Positions 7,233 to 14,656 of a stretch of DNA of 49,523 nucleotides are shown piece by piece. The notes beneath the pieces were generated by a model. It saw nothing but the letters and a program-made list of their open reading frames with translations. It made no database searches and was not told where the DNA came from. The translations under genes were made by a program, and so were the position numbers. The stretch is from Myxococcales bacterium (GTDB taxonomy: Bacteria > Myxococcota_A > Bradymonadia > UBA7976 > UBA1532), in NCBI GenBank assembly GCA_947488215.1, contig CANLBD010000002.1, positions 1 to 49,523 on the forward strand, given 5' to 3'. The stretch's first letter is position 1. Every line of letters begins with the position of its first letter.

Positions 7233-9398
7233 CTAGGGCTTCGTCGGTGGCCAGGTGGTCGGCGCAGGCGCGAAGCGCAGGTCGAGGGGGCGCGCCGCTG
7301 ACCACTGCTCGGTCGGCAGGTGCCCCCGGGTGTGGAGCAGGTCGAGCAGACGCTGCATCCAGGTTCTGTAGTACTCCTTGGTCTCGCCCGCCTCGAACTG
7401 CGCGTAGTGGCGTCTCGGGCCGGGCAGCAGCCTCACGAGCCACGCGACCTCGACCGGCGTGAGCTCGGCAGGGCGCTTATCAAAATAGTGCCGCGCCGCG
7501 TCGCCAATACCGAACAGGTGCGGGCCGAACTCGACCACATTGAGGTACAGCGTGATGAGCTCGTCCTTCGAGAAGGTCTGCTCCATCAGCCACGCCACGA
7601 TGACCTCCTCGAGCTTTCGGGAGAGCGTCTTGTGCCGATTCAAGAAGACGTTGCGCGCGAGCTGCATCGTCAGGGTCGAGCCGCCGCGCGCGAACCGGCC
7701 CCGCTCAAGGTTCGTGGCCAGCGAGCCTCGCAGGTGCAGCAGGCTGACGCCTTTATGGTTCCAGAAGCCGCCGTCTTCTTGCGTGACCACCGCGACCGGC
7801 AGGAGCGGCACAATCTGGTCGAGCGGTGTCCAACGTTCGCTGTTCGGGCCCGTTTCGCGCCGAATGACTTCGCCGTTGGGCATCTCGAATCGGGTCACGA
7901 AGCGGTCGCGGAGCCGATCGAAGTCGATGGCTGAGTTCATGCGCGTGACCTTCAGGTCGTCTAGGCGCGCCGAAACGTCAAAGACCGTATCGTCGGGTCG
8001 CTCGACATCGAGGGCGATGCGCGCCGATAAAGAGGCCGTCCCGATGGCCCGCAGCGGCTGTAGGTGCGGCAGCAGACCGGGGGGGAAGGCAGAGACGAGC
8101 TGCTCCGCAGTGACGCGGCCCGTCGCGACCTCGGCGGAGACCTTGCGGAGCTGAGGCGCGGCTTCGACGCTCGCCTTCATCAAGACCTCGGTCTGCCCGA
8201 GCCCGAGGACGACGTCTTCCAAGGTCAGCGCGTAGACCCGGCTCGGCGCAACGGGGGTCGGCACCGACCAGCCGAGCGTCGCGCGGCCACTCGCGGAGAG
8301 CGCATAAGGCCCTACGCGGTCATCCGCGATCGCGCGGTGGTCGACAACCAAGTCAACCCACCGAACGTCGCCGTCGAGCCGTATCGTGCGCGCGTCGAGA
8401 TCAACCTCGAGCGTTGCCCGCCCGGTCACGCTCCCCTCGAGCGCATCGCTCACGGGCTTGAGCGCCATATCGGCTACGGCCGCAGACAGCGACGCGCCGT
8501 GCCGCCCCGCGGTCCCTGTGGCCTCGACTCGCCCGCCGCCGGGCAAGGTCAGCGTGGCCACGAGGGGCCTCCGGCCTTGGGCGTCTGCCTCGACTTCAGT
8601 CTCTGCGTCCACCAAGAGCCCGTCAGCGAGCGGGGCTGCGAACGCGGGCAGACCATCGCCCTGCAAGCGCGCGCCACCGACGCGGACCTTGCCTTGAGGC
8701 CTGAGCCACTCGGCGCGTCGAACGCCGACCGCCACCCCCTCGGCGAGGGGGAGGGCGAGGGGACGCTCGCAGTCCACGGACGTGACCGCCATCGAGGCCT
8801 CGACGCGGCACACGCCGGTATCGGGCACCTCGCCGCGCCAGGTCACGGACCCCGCGCCGTCGGTCGACAGGTCGCCCCGGAGATCAGACACGCGAAACGC
8901 GCCCGCGGTGTCGGTCACTCGGCCGCCTTCGAACACGATGCGCCGCGTCGGGCTGGGGTCTCGAGCCTCAGGCGTGGGGTCGCGCGGACGCTCTCGGAGG
9001 GGCCGAACAGCCTCGACCACTGCGCGCCCGAAGCCTCGCAAGGACCCATCACTCGTCACGGTGAGGGACGGCGCGACGACGTGCGCTGTCCGCGGCGTGC
9101 GGGGGCCGAGCACCGCGTCCCGCAGGGTCACCTCGGCGTCGAGTGACTCGGCGGCCAGGTGCGGGCCGAGCTGCAAACCGGTCAATCGTGCGCTCAGCGC
9201 GCCGGTCACCTGAATCTCGCTGGCGCTCATCGGGAGCCCGAGGCGCTCACCCATCGCTGCGAGCCGCGCCTCGAGGGCGGCGCGCACGAGCGGCCCATGC
9301 GCGAACCCACCCGCTGCAAAGACACCGAGGCAGACCAAGGCGACTTTGAGCCCGCGGGGGAGCGGGCGGCGGCGGCTGGGAGCGCTCATTGGCCGCAT
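7233..9398 (-). CDS. AsmA-like N-terminus fused to a GT51 peptidoglycan transglycosylase
   Basis: 721 residues. One membrane helix at about 18-36 (VALVCLGVFAAGGFAHGP) leads to a long beta-rich region (about 40-500) resembling AsmA/TamB-type repeats (SEIQVTGALSARLTGLQLG and similar). The C-terminal part (about 500-700) is a family 51 glycosyltransferase: catalytic Glu541 in VTQEDGGFWNHKG, RGGSTLTMQLARNVFL, and a LxEVIVAWLMEQTFSKDEL helix. No penicillin-binding transpeptidase domain follows; the protein ends soon after the GT51 fold. It should polymerise lipid II glycan strands at the inner membrane. The AsmA-like part may reach into the periplasm or handle lipid. The ATG at 9398 has GAGG four bases upstream. 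It diverges from greB. Confidence 0.88.
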   Translation of the reverse strand: MRPMSAPSRRRPLPRGLKVALVCLGVFAAGGFAHGPLVRAALEARLAAMGERLGLPMSASEIQVTGALSARLTGLQLGPHLAAESLDAEVTLRDAVLGPRTPRTAHVVAPSLTVTSDGSLRGFGRAVVEAVRPLRERPRDPTPEARDPSPTRRIVFEGGRVTDTAGAFRVSDLRGDLSTDGAGSVTWRGEVPDTGVCRVEASMAVTSVDCERPLALPLAEGVAVGVRRAEWLRPQGKVRVGGARLQGDGLPAFAAPLADGLLVDAETEVEADAQGRRPLVATLTLPGGGRVEATGTAGRHGASLSAAVADMALKPVSDALEGSVTGRATLEVDLDARTIRLDGDVRWVDLVVDHRAIADDRVGPYALSASGRATLGWSVPTPVAPSRVYALTLEDVVLGLGQTEVLMKASVEAAPQLRKVSAEVATGRVTAEQLVSAFPPGLLPHLQPLRAIGTASLSARIALDVERPDDTVFDVSARLDDLKVTRMNSAIDFDRLRDRFVTRFEMPNGEVIRRETGPNSERWTPLDQIVPLLPVAVVTQEDGGFWNHKGVSLLHLRGSLATNLERGRFARGGSTLTMQLARNVFLNRHKTLSRKLEEVIVAWLMEQTFSKDELITLYLNVVEFGPHLFGIGDAARHYFDKRPAELTPVEVAWLVRLLPGPRRHYAQFEAGETKEYYRTWMQRLLDLLHTRGHLPTEQWSAARPLDLRFAPAPTTWPPTKP

Positions 9399-9473
9399 CG
9401 TGCCTCAGGCGCGCCGAAAAATGTGAATCGTCGACAGTTGAACCGAGCGCGTCGCGGTGGCACACGTCGCCGC

Positions 9474-9971
9474 GTGGCTGACAAGAACTACATCAGCGCT
9501 CCGGGCGCTGCGCGCCTCCGAGCGGAATTCGACCATCTGGTGACCACCGAGCGCCCGCGCGTCGTCAACCAGGTCGCTGCGGCTGCCGCCGAGGGCGACC
9601 GCAGCGAGAACGCCGAATACATCTACGGCAAGAAGCGCCTGCGTGAGATCGACCGTCGGCTTCAGTGGCTCGACAAGACGCTCGACGCCCTCGAGGTGGT
9701 TCCCACGCCGACGAGCGCTGAGGTCGTGGTCTTCTTGTCATGGGTCCGCATCGAGGACGAGCGTGGCCGCGAGCAAGTCCTGCGGATCGTGGGCCAGGAG
9801 GAGACGGACGCCAAGCGTGGGCACATCTCTTGGCGCTCCCCCGTGGGCCGCGCGCTGCTGAAGCGGCGCGTCGACGATACGGTCCGCGTGGAGACACCGG
9901 GCGGCGTCGTGGAGTGGACTCTCACGGAGATTGCGGTTGAGCGGCCCGCGGGCGCAGCGGCCGAGGGTTAG
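9474..9971 (+). CDS. greB: Transcription elongation factor GreB
   Basis: 165 residues, close to the family's usual 158. The start VADKNYISAPGAARL matches the family opening, so the GTG at 9474 is preferred to one at 9423. The N-terminal coiled coil carries the acidic tip (EGDRSENAEY, Asp42 and Glu45) and the GreB-type KKRLREIDRR basic segment; the C-terminal FKBP-like domain (about 85-155) has RIVGQEETDAKRGHISWRSPVGRALL. It enters the RNA polymerase secondary channel and stimulates transcript cleavage in backtracked complexes. The stop overlaps the convergent dus stop by four bases. Confidence 0.95.
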   Translation: MADKNYISAPGAARLRAEFDHLVTTERPRVVNQVAAAAAEGDRSENAEYIYGKKRLREIDRRLQWLDKTLDALEVVPTPTSAEVVVFLSWVRIEDERGREQVLRIVGQEETDAKRGHISWRSPVGRALLKRRVDDTVRVETPGGVVEWTLTEIAVERPAGAAAEG

Positions 9972-11068
9972 GCCTCGGCGTCGGGCTCCATCGCGCGGTC
10001 GAGGCGTCGGCTGTCCTGCGGCTGGTACGGCTGGCTCGGCTCCGTGAACACGCGCGAGAAGCCCTCGCGCAGGCCATGCGACTGCAGCAGGTCGAAGTAC
10101 TCGTGCACCGCGGCGTACACGGCCTCGGACTCGGTCGAGCGGTACACCATCTCGCGCAGGCGAGCGCCGTAAGCCAGCCCGCGGGTAAAGTAGCCGCTGA
10201 CCTTCTTGAGCTTGCCGAGCGCGCGGCGGTCGTCCGCGTCCGCGTCCTCGCGGATCAGGTCGAAGTAGCGCAGGAGCACATCTCTGCGCTCATCGAGCGT
10301 GGGCACATAGGGCGGCCGGCCCATCTTGTGGTCGGCGATGGCGCGCAGCACCCAGGGGTCGCGCATTGTGCCGCGGCCGACCATCACGCCGTCGCAGCCG
10401 CTCTGCTCGAGCGCACGCTCCGCATCCTCGATGGTCAGGATGTCGCCGTTCACGAGGACCGGGACCGAGAGGCGGCGCTTGACCTCGCCGACGGCGCTCC
10501 AGTCGGCGCTGCCCTTGTAGAAGTCCATGCGGGTGCGGCCGTGCACCGTCACCATGGACGCGCCCTCTTCTTGCGCGATGTGCGCGACCTCGGGGCTGTT
10601 CATGCAGCCACGATCCCACCCGAGCCGCATCTTGACCGTCATCGGGATCGTGATGGCGCTCTTGACCGCTCGAAAAATCTGCTGAGCGAGCGCGGGCTCT
10701 CGCATCAGGGCTGAGCCCGCGCACCCGCTCGTCACCGTCTTGCTCGGGCACCCCAAGTTGATGTCCACGATGTCGGCGCCGAGCTCCTGGCAGTAGCGCG
10801 CGGAGTCGGCCATGCGGTCGGGATTGCGGCCGTAGATCTGGATGCTGACGGGGTGCTCGTCCGGCGAGAGCTCAGCCATGCGCCACGCCTTGGCGACGTG
10901 CCGACTCATCGCCTCGCTGCTCACGAACTCAGTGACCGTCAACCCGCAGCCCCCGAGGCCACGGATCAGGGTTCGGAACGAGCGGTCCGTGATGCCCTCC
11001 ATCGGGGCAAGCACGCACGCCGGCTCGATGCGCAGGTGCGCGAGGTCGAATCCGAAGGGTGTGCTCAT
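9968..11068 (-). CDS. dus: tRNA-dihydrouridine synthase (DusB-like)
   Basis: 366 residues. FMN-dependent reductase of uridine in the tRNA D-loop. The TIM barrel shows VLAPMEGITDRSFR, SIQIYGRNPDRMA, the catalytic Cys107 in DINLGCPSKTV, MTVKMRLGWD, TVHGRTRMDFYKG and the FMN phosphate site VLVNGDI and GVMVGRGTMRDPW. The helical C-terminal domain follows to about 350. The exact subfamily (DusA, B or C) cannot be fixed by eye, so the short symbol is used. The ATG at 11068 shares one base with the upstream lipoprotein stop (TGATG), so the two are probably co-translated although their functions look unrelated. The 3' end overlaps greB by four bases. Confidence 0.93.
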   Translation of the reverse strand: MSTPFGFDLAHLRIEPACVLAPMEGITDRSFRTLIRGLGGCGLTVTEFVSSEAMSRHVAKAWRMAELSPDEHPVSIQIYGRNPDRMADSARYCQELGADIVDINLGCPSKTVTSGCAGSALMREPALAQQIFRAVKSAITIPMTVKMRLGWDRGCMNSPEVAHIAQEEGASMVTVHGRTRMDFYKGSADWSAVGEVKRRLSVPVLVNGDILTIEDAERALEQSGCDGVMVGRGTMRDPWVLRAIADHKMGRPPYVPTLDERRDVLLRYFDLIREDADADDRRALGKLKKVSGYFTRGLAYGARLREMVYRSTESEAVYAAVHEYFDLLQSHGLREGFSRVFTEPSQPYQPQDSRRLDRAMEPDAEA

Positions 11069-11991
11069 CAGGGCGCCGTGACCCAGCAGTGCCGGCTCGT
11101 GTCCAGGCCGGTGGCGTTGATGCGAACGCACTCGAAGCCGTTCGGGCAAGGCGCGCCGCTCTCCTCGCAGGGCTGCGTGCAGTAGAAGCTCGCGGGGCCG
11201 CCCTCAGGCACGGCCTGCACGCACGCTGTCCCGTCTGGGCAGTCACCCGCATCGTCGCCGCAGTCGACGGTGCACATGCCCGTCTTGTCGTTCCCGTTCC
11301 GGCCCACTTGCACGCAGGCCTCACCGGGGCAGGCGGCGTCGCGGTTGACCTGACCCTCGAATTGACCGCTTGCCTCGCAGTCCCGCGTGATGTCGCGTTT
11401 TTCACCCGCCGCGCATGCGCCGTTGACGCACAGGTTGCTCGTGACGACGCAGTCGCGCCGCGTCTCGCAGGCGCCGCCGACGTCCACGTTGCCGGCGAGC
11501 ACCCGGGCGCATCGCTCGTGCGTGAACTCTCGCCACGCGCGCACCCACTCGACGGGGTCTGTGTCTTGGCAGGGCGCGACCCGCAGTCCGCTGAGGCAGT
11601 CATCCTGCTTCTCAAGCTGCAGGTTCAGCGTGCCGCGCGCCGCACGGTCCGCGGTGTCCGCGATGCATGTGGCGGCGGCGTTCTCGGTGCACGCGGCCTC
11701 GTCCGCGCCCCCCAGCCCGAGCACGCCCGCGCGGTCGCCCGCGCTCAGGCTCTCGCAAGCGAAGGCCCACGCGCACTTGGCTTGCGCCTGTGCGCGGCAG
11801 AACGCGGCGGCCTGGTCAGCTACGCCGGCGTCCGGCGCGGCGTCGGCCTGCGCGACGGGCACCGCGGCGTCCGGAGCTGCTGCGTCGCCATCGCCACCGC
11901 CGCCGCATCCAAAGAGGAGCACCGTCGCGATGAAAGATTTGCAGCCAGCGCGAGGGAGGGTAGGGAGCATCGAGAGGGCAACGTGCGACAT
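11068..11991 (-). CDS. Cysteine-rich lipoprotein of unknown function
   Basis: 307 residues from the ATG at 11991, which has GAGG upstream (an ATG at 11970 lacks one). Signal peptide ends at Cys29 (ATVLLFGC), followed by Gly- and Ala/Asp-rich linker. The mature part has about 20 cysteines. The first half has a helical Cys pattern (AAAFCRAQAQAKCAWAFAC), a layout often seen in secreted proteins of myxobacteria. The second half has disulfide-knot-like units (CETRRDCVVTSNLCVNGAC; CTVDCGDDAGDCPDGTAC; CTQPCEESGAPCPNGFEC) like those of the large lipoprotein at 37941. Function is unknown; it is probably an outer-membrane or surface lipoprotein. It is translationally coupled to dus and diverges from the DsbA-like gene. 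Confidence 0.85.
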   Translation of the reverse strand: MSHVALSMLPTLPRAGCKSFIATVLLFGCGGGGDGDAAAPDAAVPVAQADAAPDAGVADQAAAFCRAQAQAKCAWAFACESLSAGDRAGVLGLGGADEAACTENAAATCIADTADRAARGTLNLQLEKQDDCLSGLRVAPCQDTDPVEWVRAWREFTHERCARVLAGNVDVGGACETRRDCVVTSNLCVNGACAAGEKRDITRDCEASGQFEGQVNRDAACPGEACVQVGRNGNDKTGMCTVDCGDDAGDCPDGTACVQAVPEGGPASFYCTQPCEESGAPCPNGFECVRINATGLDTSRHCWVTAP

Positions 11992-12075
11992 GACGCCTCG
12001 GTCGGGGCAGCGATCCTTTCGCTCAGACGTCGTCGCCGGCATGATGCGGCCTCCGTGCGCTTGAGCGAGGGGTCG

Positions 12076-13359
12076 GTGGAGATCACGTTCTACTACGATA
12101 TCGTGTGTCCGTACGCCTACCTCGCGTCAACCCGCCTGCCTTCGCTGGCGGCGACGCTGGGCGCGAGGGTGCGATGGGCGCCTCTCCTGCTTGGCGGGCT
12201 GTTTCGGCATGTCGATGGGCCGCAGAACCCCGGCGCGCTGATGGCGAGCGCGCGCGCGGCCATGAACCTGCGCGACATGGACCGGTGGGCCGACTTCTGG
12301 GGCGTGCCGCTCCGCATGCCGTCCGCCCACCCGCGCCGCTCGGTCGAGGCGATGCGCCTGATTGTCAGCGCCCCGGAGGACGTCCGACCTGCGCTCTCAC
12401 GCGCGCTGTTTCAGGCTTACTGGGTCGAGGGTCTCGATATCGCCGACCGCGGCGTGCTCGCGACCACCGCGGCCCGCTTCGGGGTCGACCCGGCAGCCAT
12501 CGACGCGGCCGAAGTCCGACAGGCGCTCTTTGACCGGACCGCTGAGGGCGCGCGCCTCGGCCTGTTCGGCGTGCCGGCCTTCACTTTCGACGGCGCTCGC
12601 CCGGACGCGCCCTTCTTCTGGGGCCAAGACCGCTTGGGCTTCGTGGCCGAGGCGCTGGGCGGCGACTTCGACGCGCCGTACGCTCACCCGGCCGCCGTCG
12701 TGCCCGCCCCGCCGGGCACGGTCCTCGAGCTCTTCCACGACTTCTCGAGCCCCTACAGCGCCCTCGGCGCCTTTCAGGCCGAGGCTTTCGCTGCGCGTCG
12801 CGGCGTCGAGCTGCGCCTGCGTCCCATGCTCCTCGGCGCTCTGTTTCGCGCGATCGGCACCCCAGACGTGCCTCTGTACGCGATGAACGACGCGAAGCAG
12901 CGGTACTACGGGCGCGACCTCTTCGACTGGGCGGGCCACTGGGGCGTCCCGCTGCGCTTCTCGGACGCTTTCCCGTTGCGAAGCGTGACTGCGCTGCGCG
13001 TCGCGCTCGCCGAGCCCCGCGCGACCATGCCCTTGTACCGCGCGGCGTGGCTCGACAACCTGAACATCGGCGAGCCCGAGGTGCTGGGTGCTGTGCTCAA
13101 AGGTGCTGGCCTCGACGCGGCCTCGCTTTTGGCGCGAGCGGGCGATGACGCCGACCTGAAGGCGGCCTTGCGCACGAACACCGCCGAGGCCGAGGCGCTG
13201 GGCGCGTGCGGCGCCCCCACCTGGGTCGTGCGCCGCCCCGGCGAAGCGCCGATGGTCTTCTGGGGGCAGGACCGCCTCCCGCACGTCTCCGCCGCGCTCG
13301 GCGGGTGGCGCGCGCCGTGTGATAGACTCGATGCGTCGTCATCGGAGGCCACCGCGTGA
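12076..13359 (+). CDS. Tandem DsbA-fold protein, two HCCA-isomerase-like halves
   Basis: 427 residues made of two copies of the thioredoxin-like fold of 2-hydroxychromene-2-carboxylate isomerase (kappa-class GST-like, DsbA clan). Half one (1-205) starts VEITFYYDIVCPYAYLAS and ends FWGQDRLGFVAEALGG. Half two (216-415) starts VLELFHDFSSPYSALGAF and ends FWGQDRLPHVSAALGG. Family members have a Ser before the cis-Pro-like SPY that binds glutathione: it is Cys11 in half one and Ser225 in half two. Single-domain relatives are about 200 residues and act as glutathione-dependent isomerases or oxidoreductases. The GTG at 12076 is chosen because GAGG lies five bases before it and the fold begins at once. 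It overlaps the aminotransferase gene by four bases. Substrate unknown. Confidence 0.87.
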   Translation: MEITFYYDIVCPYAYLASTRLPSLAATLGARVRWAPLLLGGLFRHVDGPQNPGALMASARAAMNLRDMDRWADFWGVPLRMPSAHPRRSVEAMRLIVSAPEDVRPALSRALFQAYWVEGLDIADRGVLATTAARFGVDPAAIDAAEVRQALFDRTAEGARLGLFGVPAFTFDGARPDAPFFWGQDRLGFVAEALGGDFDAPYAHPAAVVPAPPGTVLELFHDFSSPYSALGAFQAEAFAARRGVELRLRPMLLGALFRAIGTPDVPLYAMNDAKQRYYGRDLFDWAGHWGVPLRFSDAFPLRSVTALRVALAEPRATMPLYRAAWLDNLNIGEPEVLGAVLKGAGLDAASLLARAGDDADLKAALRTNTAEAEALGACGAPTWVVRRPGEAPMVFWGQDRLPHVSAALGGWRAPCDRLDASSSEATA

Positions 13360-14474
13360 CCCCCATCCCTCTCCTCGATCTTAAGGCTCAGCTCGTCAGC
13401 TACCGCGCGGACGCGCTCGAGGCCATGACCCGCGTGATGGATAGCCAAGAGCTGATCTTGGGGCCGGAGACGGAGCGCTTCGAGGCCGCGCTCGCGACTT
13501 ACGCGGGCGTCTCCCATGCGGTCGGCATGTCCTCCGGCACGGACGCGCTGCTCGCCGCCTTGATGGCCCTCGACATCGGCCCGGGCGACGAGGTGGTGAC
13601 GTCGACCTTCAGCTTCTTCGCGACCGCCGGGGTCGTTGCGCGCCTCGGCGCCTGCCCCGTCTTCGTCGACATCGATCCGCAGACCTACAACGTGACCGAG
13701 GCGGGCCTGCGGTCCGCCATCAGCCCGAAAACCCGCGCCCTGATCCCGGTGCACCTCTTCGGTCAGTTGGCCGACATTGGCGCGCTCGCCGCGCCCGACT
13801 CACCCTGGACGGTCGTCGAGGACTCGGCCCAGAGCCTGGGCGGGCGCTTGCGCGGCGGCATGAACGGCCACCACGGTCGCATGGCGACAGTCAGCTTCTT
13901 CCCGAGCAAAAACCTGGGCGGCTTCGGCGACGGGGGCGCCGTGCTCACGAACGACGCCGCGCTCGCGGAGCGCCTGGCGGTCGTGCGCGCGCACGGGAGC
14001 AAGCCCAAGTATCTGCACCACATGGTCGGCGGGAACTTCCGGCTCGACGCGCTTCAAGCAGCGGTCCTCGCCGTCAAGCTGCCGCACCTCGACGCGTGGG
14101 CCGAGGGTCGACGCAGCAACGCCGCGCGCTACGACGCGCTCTTCGCTGGGTCGGGGCTCACGGAGCGCGGGCTCGTGACCCTACCTGTCGTGGGGCCCGA
14201 CGTGCACCACGTCTACAACCAGTATGTCCTTCGCGTCGAGGACCGCGACGCGCTGCAGAAGCACCTGACCGCTCAGGGGATCGGCACCGCGGTCTACTAC
14301 CCGCTCCCGCTTCATCTGCAGCCCTGCTTTCGCGCGCTGGGCCACGGCCCGGGCGACTTTCCGCACGCCGAGCGCGCCGCGGCGCAGGTCCTGGCCCTGC
14401 CCATCTACCCCGAGCTCCCCGAGGGCGCTCAGGCGCAGGTCGTCGCTGCGGTGCGCGGCTTCTACGGGGTCTGA
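13356..14474 (+). CDS. DegT/DnrJ/EryC1-family PLP aminotransferase
   Basis: 372 residues from a GTG at 13356 (GGAGG nine bases upstream, GTGA overlap with the previous stop). Fold type I sugar aminotransferase: MSSGTDALLAALMAL (PLP phosphate loop), VVEDSAQSLGG (Asp stacking on PLP), and Lys185 in FFPSKNLGGFGDGG forming the internal aldimine; the ending YYPLPLHLQPCFRALG and ALPIYPELPEGAQ is typical. These enzymes transfer an amino group from Glu or Gln to a keto group on a nucleotide-activated sugar for O-antigen, capsule or glycosylation. No other sugar-nucleotide gene is adjacent, so the substrate is open. Coupling to the tandem DsbA-like gene is unusual. Confidence 0.93.
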   Translation: MTPIPLLDLKAQLVSYRADALEAMTRVMDSQELILGPETERFEAALATYAGVSHAVGMSSGTDALLAALMALDIGPGDEVVTSTFSFFATAGVVARLGACPVFVDIDPQTYNVTEAGLRSAISPKTRALIPVHLFGQLADIGALAAPDSPWTVVEDSAQSLGGRLRGGMNGHHGRMATVSFFPSKNLGGFGDGGAVLTNDAALAERLAVVRAHGSKPKYLHHMVGGNFRLDALQAAVLAVKLPHLDAWAEGRRSNAARYDALFAGSGLTERGLVTLPVVGPDVHHVYNQYVLRVEDRDALQKHLTAQGIGTAVYYPLPLHLQPCFRALGHGPGDFPHAERAAAQVLALPIYPELPEGAQAQVVAAVRGFYGV

Positions 14475-14476
14475 AC

Positions 14477-14497
14477 GGCCCCTTGGGGTCTTTTTTT
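14477..14497 (+). terminator. Probable intrinsic terminator after the aminotransferase gene
   Basis: A near-perfect palindrome GGCCCCTTGGGGTC (14477-14490, one G-U pair) is followed directly by seven T residues (14491-14497). The stem is short with a small loop but GC-rich, and lies three bases past the stop codon. Confidence 0.55.
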
Positions 14498-14656
14498 GTC
14501 CGAACGGCTACAAACGCTCGCCGGAATCTGGTTACATCTAGGCGTTCCTTCGACCGCCCCGACCGGTCGCCCCTGCGCTGCCCCACGGCGCAGCCCCTCT
14601 CCGCCGACGGCCCTCTGGCCCGGCCCTCTCGTTCGGCTCCTGACGGAAGACACCGC

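Noticed and set aside
7233-9398. Reading as a full class A penicillin-binding protein
   Set aside because: No SxxK, SxN or KTG transpeptidase motifs; the chain ends shortly after the GT51 domain.
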